Shown here in pieces: positions 34,628 to 36,956 of a stretch of DNA of 36,956 bases. This stretch comes from Actinomycetes bacterium (lineage in GTDB: Bacteria; Actinomycetota; Acidimicrobiia; Acidimicrobiales; Ilumatobacteraceae), in NCBI GenBank assembly GCA_025351965.1, contig JANXUX010000082.1:1-36956 (forward strand). Reading direction: 5' to 3'. A program made the position numbers and the translations under genes. The stretch's first letter is position 1; the number at the start of each line of letters is the position of its first letter. The notes beneath the pieces were generated by a model. That model ran no database searches. It saw only the letters and a program-made list of their open reading frames with translations, and had not been told where the DNA came from.

Positions 34628-34686
34628 GTTCCTGTCAATTCGGCGCTTGCTGCTTGGACGCGCATTACCCACTGGTGTTCGTACAT
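34624..34686 (-). CDS. possible 20-codon leader ORF before the secreted protein
   Basis: ATG at 34686 with a GAAGGGTGG ribosome-binding site about five bases upstream opens a 20-codon frame (starting MYEHQWVMRVQ). Its TGA stop overlaps the GTG of the secreted-protein gene by four bases. It could couple translation of the two. Too short to judge by codon use. Confidence 0.3.
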   Translation of the reverse strand: MYEHQWVMRVQAASAELTGT

Positions 34687-34769
34687 TGTTCCACCCTTCA
34701 AAGTCTTTGACCCATTCAAGATTATCGCGTTGGAATCAACCATGGACCGCGTCGAACCTGTTCGAGAAA

Positions 34770-35708
34770 TCAAGCGGGGGACCGCTTCAGTCCGGCTCGC
34801 TCGCCGCGACTCAAGAACTTCGTGGCCATCTTTCGCGACGCCTCGTCGATCATCTCGTCGCCGAACATGACCGCGCCTTTACCTTCGTCTTCGGTGGCCT
34901 TGCGGTAGGCGTCGAGGATGTCGTAGGCCTTGTCGAACTGTTCCTGCGTGGGCGAGAACACTTCATTCAGGATGGCCACCTGATCGGGGTGGAGAGCCCA
35001 CTTGCCGTCGAAGCCGAGCGTACGGGTCCGCTTGCAGTAGTCGCGAAAACCATTGGAGTCGCGAATGTACAGATAAGGCCCATCAATGACTTGGATACCG
35101 TTGGCCCGACCCGCCATCAAAATCTTGGAAAATACGTAGTGGAAATGATCGCCGGGGTAATCGGGAATCTGGACGCCCCCCGTGAGCACCGGGATTTCCA
35201 TCGAGGCCGCGAAATCGGCCGGTCCAAAAATAATCGTTTCTAGGCGCGGCGACGCTCCGCAGATTTCCTCGACATTGATCAGGCCGCGCGTCGTCTCGAT
35301 CTGGGCCTCGATGCCGATATGGCCGATGGGGAGCCCAGCCGCGATCTCGACCTGGCGCAGGAGCATGTCGGTGGCCTGTATCTGAGCCGCGTTCTCGACT
35401 TTCGGGAGCATGATTTCGTCGAGACGCTCGCCGGCGTTGCCCACCACTTCCATGATGTCGTAGGCCGTCCATTTGGTGGACCAGTCGTTGATCCGAACGC
35501 ACAGCACCTTGTCGGCCCAGTCGTGGGTCTTGATGGCCTCGACAACCTTGCCGCGGGCCGCTACTTTTTCCTTCGGCGCGCAGGCGTCCTCGAGGTCGAG
35601 AAATACCATATCGGAGCCGAGGCTGGGGGCCTTGCCCATCATCTTTTCCGATGATCCGGGCACCGAGAGGCAGGAACGACGGGGCAGTTCACGAGAGCGC
35701 GCAGACAT
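34770..35708 (-). CDS. CoA-ester lyase of the HpcH/HpaI-citrate lyase beta family
   Basis: 312 residues. N-terminal RSCLSVPGSSEKMMGKAPSLGSDMVFLDLEDACAPKEK is diagnostic of CitE/malyl-CoA lyase-like enzymes, with the Arg/Asp/Glu metal and substrate residues in VRINDW, IGIEAQIETTRG and FGPADFAASM. The C-terminus has FDGKWALHPDQVAILNEVFSPT, the CoA-binding part. Candidates are L-malyl-CoA / beta-methylmalyl-CoA lyase or citramalyl-CoA lyase. Neighbouring TCA genes fit glyoxylate or C5 metabolism, but this is inference. TAGGCT is seven bases before the ATG. Codon choice is somewhat AT-richer (AAA, ATT) than in the pyrimidine cluster. Confidence 0.9.
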   Translation of the reverse strand: MSARSRELPRRSCLSVPGSSEKMMGKAPSLGSDMVFLDLEDACAPKEKVAARGKVVEAIKTHDWADKVLCVRINDWSTKWTAYDIMEVVGNAGERLDEIMLPKVENAAQIQATDMLLRQVEIAAGLPIGHIGIEAQIETTRGLINVEEICGASPRLETIIFGPADFAASMEIPVLTGGVQIPDYPGDHFHYVFSKILMAGRANGIQVIDGPYLYIRDSNGFRDYCKRTRTLGFDGKWALHPDQVAILNEVFSPTQEQFDKAYDILDAYRKATEDEGKGAVMFGDEMIDEASRKMATKFLSRGERAGLKRSPA

Positions 35709-35715
35709 GGCCCGG

Positions 35716-35721
35716 AGCCTA
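35716..35721 (-). promoter_or_regulatory. -10 box of leaderless promoter for the CoA lyase gene
   Basis: TAGGCT on the minus strand, seven bases (ccgggcc) before the ATG at 35708. Confidence 0.55.
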
Positions 35722-35786
35722 CGGGCGATCCGGGCGCGACGAGTAACCGAGAATGGAACAAGAGGTCTCCACGACCGGCCTCGCGT

Positions 35787-36602
35787 CTACCTTGCGCCGA
35801 GAGAGTCGACGCTCTTGAGTAGCTCTGGCGCGGGCGGACAATCGGTCACACGTACGCCGACCGCAGGCTCCATGGGTCCAGCAGGACCGATCACGGCATC
35901 AAAAAGATCAAGGGGGACCAGTTCATACGGGGCGTCCCACGGGTCTTCGTCTTCATTGAGCCGGGCGAGGTAGGCGTCCCACAAACGGTCGGGTAAGACC
36001 CGTCCGACCCCCAACACTCCCCACACCGAGCGGCCCATGTGCCGGGCTACTGCCGCCGCGGCACGCGACCCGGCGATCGCGACCAGTCCGTCGATGCCTG
36101 CGCCAACGGCATCGATCAGTACGACATCAACCGACGCGGCAGCCGCACCGACGCCGCGTTCCTCTACCAACGTGGCCTCGGTACCGGCCCGTTCCAAGGC
36201 CCGGACCAACCCCGAACCGGCGTCGAAAGCGTCGACCACATACACGTCAACGTCTCCCCGACGAGCCAGTGCGGGGGCGATCAGCTCAGGCCAACCCAAG
36301 ACCAGCACGCTCGCCTCCTCGGGCAGCGCGTCGGCCACTGCATTAGGGGTTGGATCTTCATCGAGCTCGTCGGTGGCCGACCAGGCCTCTCGGGCCGGCT
36401 GATCGGAGGCGAGGACCCTCGCCGCCAGCCACCATACCGGCGCAGTCCTTGGATGGCGGTCGACGAGGCGACGACAGGCCGTCACCAGCGCCGCTGGATC
36501 ATCGGAGAACCCGGCCAACGCGGAGGCGGCTTCTCGTACGAGCATCGAACTCGCGTCCCCGCCGGCGCGGGCCACATACCGGAGTCGCTCGATCGGATGC
36601 AC
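35787..36602 (-). CDS. IF-2B/MtnA-like Rossmann protein, function unknown
   Basis: 271 residues from a GTG. The first about 80 residues are helical (VREAASALAGFSDDPAALVTACRRLVDRHPRTAPVWWLAARVL). The rest is alpha/beta with repeated strand-helix units (EEASVLVLGWPELIAPALA, VDVYVVDAF, VDVVLIDAVGAGIDGLVAIAGSRAAAAVARHMG) in the manner of the eIF-2B alpha / methylthioribose-1-phosphate isomerase superfamily C-terminal domain. This kind of hypothetical protein recurs in actinobacteria. No catalytic role can be assigned. TAACCT seven bases before the GTG supports the start. Confidence 0.7.
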   Translation of the reverse strand: MHPIERLRYVARAGGDASSMLVREAASALAGFSDDPAALVTACRRLVDRHPRTAPVWWLAARVLASDQPAREAWSATDELDEDPTPNAVADALPEEASVLVLGWPELIAPALARRGDVDVYVVDAFDAGSGLVRALERAGTEATLVEERGVGAAAASVDVVLIDAVGAGIDGLVAIAGSRAAAAVARHMGRSVWGVLGVGRVLPDRLWDAYLARLNEDEDPWDAPYELVPLDLFDAVIGPAGPMEPAVGVRVTDCPPAPELLKSVDSLGAR

Positions 36603-36609
36603 GCGGTGA

Positions 36610-36615
36610 AGGTTA
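36610..36615 (-). promoter_or_regulatory. -10 box of leaderless promoter for the IF-2B-like gene
   Basis: TAACCT on the minus strand, seven bases (tcaccgc) before the GTG at 36602; it supports that GTG as the true start. Confidence 0.5.
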
Positions 36616-36731
36616 CGCCGGGTTTGGCGGCCTGTGCCTACGCGACCGGCCAGACGCCTCTCGGCTGGCTTCGGCCCGGTGCTCCAGCCGGGGCGAAGAG
36701 GCGATGACTACCAGCCGGGACGCGCCCTCGA

Positions 36732-36950
36732 CTAACTTTGCCGCCCGTGGCTTCCAACCCTCCGGCCGATCTCATTCTCGCGCCCGCGGAGAATAAAGCC
36801 CCAGCCATCCTCGGCCTCACGCATGATGCGGTCCGCCCACATGTCCGGACGCGTAGCAACAGGCGAGCGGCCGTGAAAATCGAGCGTCACATGCACCCCC
36901 AGCGAGGGAAGACATAGATGCATGCACCCCATACCACCGATGCCACACAT
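36732..36950 (-). CDS. doubtful short ORF, weakly SpeD-like at its N-terminus
   Basis: 72 codons. The stretch GVHVTLDFHGRSP ... MWADRIMREAEDGWGFIL resembles the opening strand and helix of bacterial S-adenosylmethionine decarboxylase, and its third codon positions are GC-rich there, but the catalytic HxS and ESH motifs are missing in all frames downstream. It could be a decayed remnant or chance. An internal GTG at 36896 would begin at VHVTLD. Confidence 0.2.
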   Translation of the reverse strand: MCGIGGMGCMHLCLPSLGVHVTLDFHGRSPVATRPDMWADRIMREAEDGWGFILRGRENEIGRRVGSHGRQS

Positions 36951-36956
36951 CTGCGG

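Larger units (their letters stand above)
36603..36956. other. right-end gap without a firm gene
   Basis: Apart from the -10 box at 36610-36615 and one doubtful short minus-strand frame, no gene is supported here. An imperfect inverted repeat is present: CCTCT..GGCTGG near 36656-36668 against CCAGCC..AGAGG near 36683-36701, a possible structured transcript end. Confidence 0.4.

Overview
This window is a high-GC, densely packed actinobacterial chromosome segment. The gene content points to the class Acidimicrobiia (Ilumatobacter-like), though I infer this from gene order and style and have not confirmed it by any search. Supporting signs are an actinobacterial integration host factor (mIHF) next to gmk, a pyrR-pyrB-pyrC-carA-carB cluster leading into mIHF-gmk, a decaprenyl-phosphate phosphoribosyltransferase of the arabinan pathway, an unmodified-lysine type EF-P, and promoters of the TANNNT type placed 6 to 8 bases before start codons (leaderless mRNAs).

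Layout. Positions 1-6817 (minus strand) hold one tightly coupled operon: scpA, scpB, a ribosomal large subunit pseudouridine synthase, tyrA, aroA, a HAD-IB phosphatase, a UbiA-family phosphoribosyltransferase and a methyltransferase cut by the window edge. Positions 6919-8566 (plus) carry trpS and a proline-rich membrane protein. Positions 8617-18056 (minus) carry the pyrimidine cluster pyrR-pyrB-pyrC / carA-carB-pyrD, then mihF and gmk; the pyrR leader contains a good match to the PyrR-binding RNA element. Positions 18162-21922 (minus) hold two large membrane proteins of GT-C glycosyltransferase type, sitting between nusB and pyrR. Positions 21965-25947 (minus) form the operon HAD-acyltransferase fusion, aroQ, M24 peptidase, efp, nusB.

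The gap at 25948-26270 has no protein gene. It contains a 94-base unit bounded by 16-base direct repeats and, on the minus strand, a likely small RNA: a promoter followed by three hairpins that all have the same UUCCCCCAA apex, the last followed by a broken T-rich stretch. It resembles the actinobacterial 6C RNA in principle but has three C5 loops. This is the most interesting feature of the window. From 26271 the plus strand carries a LysR regulator, an acyl-CoA carboxylase carboxyltransferase, a VOC-family protein and citrate synthase. Two tandem near-perfect palindromes separate citrate synthase from a convergent quinone oxidoreductase. A PPOX-type flavoprotein, a HAD hydrolase with an odd motif I, NADP-type isocitrate dehydrogenase, a small secreted protein, a CoA-ester lyase and an IF-2B-like protein complete the window.

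Functionally the region joins chromosome maintenance (ScpAB, mIHF), aromatic amino acid synthesis (AroA, AroQ, TyrA, TrpS), de novo pyrimidine synthesis with guanylate kinase, translation factors (EF-P, RluB-type enzyme, NusB for transcription of rRNA), envelope building (UbiA, two GT-C proteins, PlsC-like acyltransferase) and central carbon metabolism (citrate synthase, isocitrate dehydrogenase, CoA lyase, acyl-CoA carboxylase subunit).
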